64,000 nt of DNA. Origin: Winogradskyella sp. GTDB taxonomy: Bacteria; Bacteroidota; Bacteroidia; Flavobacteriales; Flavobacteriaceae. The translations under genes and the position numbers were made by a program. The notes under the pieces were generated by a model, which had not been told where the DNA came from, did not search any database, and saw nothing but the letters and a program-made list of their open reading frames with translations. Positions 62,911 to 64,000 of this stretch are shown here, piece after piece. Each line of letters starts with the position of its first letter. Positions within the stretch are counted from its first letter, which is position 1. Location of the stretch: the NCBI GenBank assembly GCA_002722255.1, contig PBLD01000008.1, forward strand, positions 1 to 64,000. The letters are read 5' to 3'.

Positions 62911-64000
62911 ATGAAAATAAAAGCCATAAAAAAAATACCTGTACTAGTCATACTGATTTTAGTCTATTTCTCTTGTACAGATGATTTCGTAGATAGAGAT
63001 CCAGTATATTCTATCGACTCTGAAAACTACTTCAATTCTGAAGACGATTTTAATAACGGACTTATTGCAGCCTATGATTTATTACAATCTACATACATCA
63101 ATAACATTATGGGTGAAATAGCATCAGACAATACACTGTGCGGTGGAGAAAGTGCAACAGATGTTATAGGATATCAACAAATAGATGATATGATTCACAC
63201 GCCTGTAAACGATCAGCTACAGAACTTATGGAATTGGATGTTTGCAGGAGTTAATCGAGCAAACTATCTATTAGAATTTCAAAATAATGTAGATTTTGAA
63301 GGGAAGGATATTATCATAGCAGAAGCAAGATTTCTAAGAGCATATTATTATTTCGAATTGGTAAAATGGTTTGGCCCTGTGCCTTTAAAAGAAACCAGAT
63401 TTCAGTTAGGAGACGAAACAACAATTCCAAGATCTCCTGTAGAAGATGTATATGCTTTAATCGAAGCAGATTTAATCTATGCATCAAACACACTTTCATA
63501 TACAGCACCTCAAGTTGGTAGAGCTACAAAAGGATCTGCTCAAGCGTTGTTAGGAAAGGCATATGTGTATCAAGAAAAATTTAGCCAGGCAGCTATTGTT
63601 TTAGATAATTTAATTCAAAATGGACCTTACGACTTAGTAGCAGACTATGATACGTTATTTGAAAGTCAACAAGAAAATGGAGTAGAATCTGTTTTTGAAG
63701 TGCAATATACCGATGCAGAAGGTGCTGGTTTTGGTTGCTTACAGTGTAGTGAAGGTAATATTGCAGTTGGTTTTAACGGTATTAGAAATTATAATGGTCC
63801 TTTGTTTGATTCAGGTTTTAGTTTCAATGTACCTACTGAAGAATCATATCTAGAATATGACGAAGATGATCTTAGAAGAGATGTAGCTATTTTAAATATT
63901 GAAACTTGGGCAGCTCAAACAGGTGCGACATACGGAACAGGATATGAGCATACAGGTTATTATAACAGAAAATATATTGCAAGACAAGGTGATTTAAATA
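62911..64000 (+). CDS. susD: SusD/RagB-family lipoprotein, 3' end outside window
   Basis: The first 363 codons are visible, with an ATG 12 bases after the SusC stop; the frame stays open to the last base. The signal peptide ends in lipobox FSC (Cys22), followed by TDDFVDRDP, an acidic leader typical of surface SusD proteins. The N-terminal helices contain AEARFLRAYYYFELVKWFGPVPL and the ATKGSAQALLGKAYVYQ segment of the TPR-like SusD core. It partners the SusC directly upstream. The C-terminal part and anything beyond lie outside the window. Confidence 0.93.
   Translation, partial: MKIKAIKKIPVLVILILVYFSCTDDFVDRDPVYSIDSENYFNSEDDFNNGLIAAYDLLQSTYINNIMGEIASDNTLCGGESATDVIGYQQIDDMIHTPVNDQLQNLWNWMFAGVNRANYLLEFQNNVDFEGKDIIIAEARFLRAYYYFELVKWFGPVPLKETRFQLGDETTIPRSPVEDVYALIEADLIYASNTLSYTAPQVGRATKGSAQALLGKAYVYQEKFSQAAIVLDNLIQNGPYDLVADYDTLFESQQENGVESVFEVQYTDAEGAGFGCLQCSEGNIAVGFNGIRNYNGPLFDSGFSFNVPTEESYLEYDEDDLRRDVAILNIETWAAQTGATYGTGYEHTGYYNRKYIARQGDLN

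Overview
The window looks like chromosomal DNA of a marine-type Flavobacteriaceae member (Bacteroidota). The evidence is low G+C, TonB-dependent SusC and SusD pairs, lipoproteins with acidic residues right after the lipobox cysteine, TAnnTTTG-like promoter elements and starts without Shine-Dalgarno sequences. Apart from a short left flank it is one large xylan (glucuronoxylan) utilization locus. No rRNA, tRNA, CRISPR array, insertion sequence or phage gene was seen.

Layout. (1) 1-3153: the end of a copper module, with a Cu(I) P-type ATPase cut by the window edge, a 70-aa HMA protein and an MtfA-like peptidase. (2) 3154-3811: non-coding boundary with an orphan terminator. (3) 3812-16727, plus strand: GH67 alpha-glucuronidase, SDR oxidoreductase and mannonate dehydratase for uronic acid, then a CE20-like acetylesterase, GH10, GH43, GH10 and a VCBS/UnbV lipoprotein. 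(4) 33679-16721, minus strand: GH30, CE15 glucuronoyl esterase, SusC, SusD, a 1095-aa VCBS/UnbV lipoprotein, a two-CBM surface glycan-binding protein and a 1096-aa VCBS/UnbV lipoprotein. (5) 33818-40013, plus strand: lipoprotein thioredoxin/DUF255 protein, GH3 and a GH35-like enzyme. (6) 42130-40031, minus strand: aldo/keto reductase and a LacI-family regulator. (7) 42230-56463, plus strand: a probable nine-gene operon of GH10, CE20-like esterase, GH115, GPH transporter, cytoplasmic GH43, xylB, xylA, SSS transporter and a vanadium-haloperoxidase/PAP2-type lipoprotein. (8) 56808 to the end: a SusR-like membrane regulator and a second SusC/SusD pair, the SusD cut by the window edge.

How it fits together. 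Lipoprotein GH10 and GH30 xylanases probably cut xylan at the cell surface, helped by the glycan-binding protein. The SusC/SusD pairs import oligosaccharides. GH67, GH115, CE15 and the CE20-like esterases remove glucuronate, lignin-ester and acetyl decorations. GH3 and GH43 enzymes release xylose, and xylose isomerase plus xylulokinase feed the pentose phosphate pathway. Glucuronate would go through fructuronate to mannonate and KDG, but the first enzyme, uronate isomerase, is not in the window.

Regulation. Seven copies of a LacI-type palindrome (core GCAAYCGRTTGC) lie before almost every transcription unit, and one LacI-family gene sits in the middle, so a single local repressor regulon is likely. 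The second SusC/D pair lacks this operator. Upstream of it are four copies of CTATACAA/TTGTATAG, next to the SusR-like gene. The least explained components are the three VCBS-UnbV lipoproteins, the haloperoxidase-like protein, the DUF255 lipoprotein, and a transporter apparently missing the family's cation-binding aspartates.
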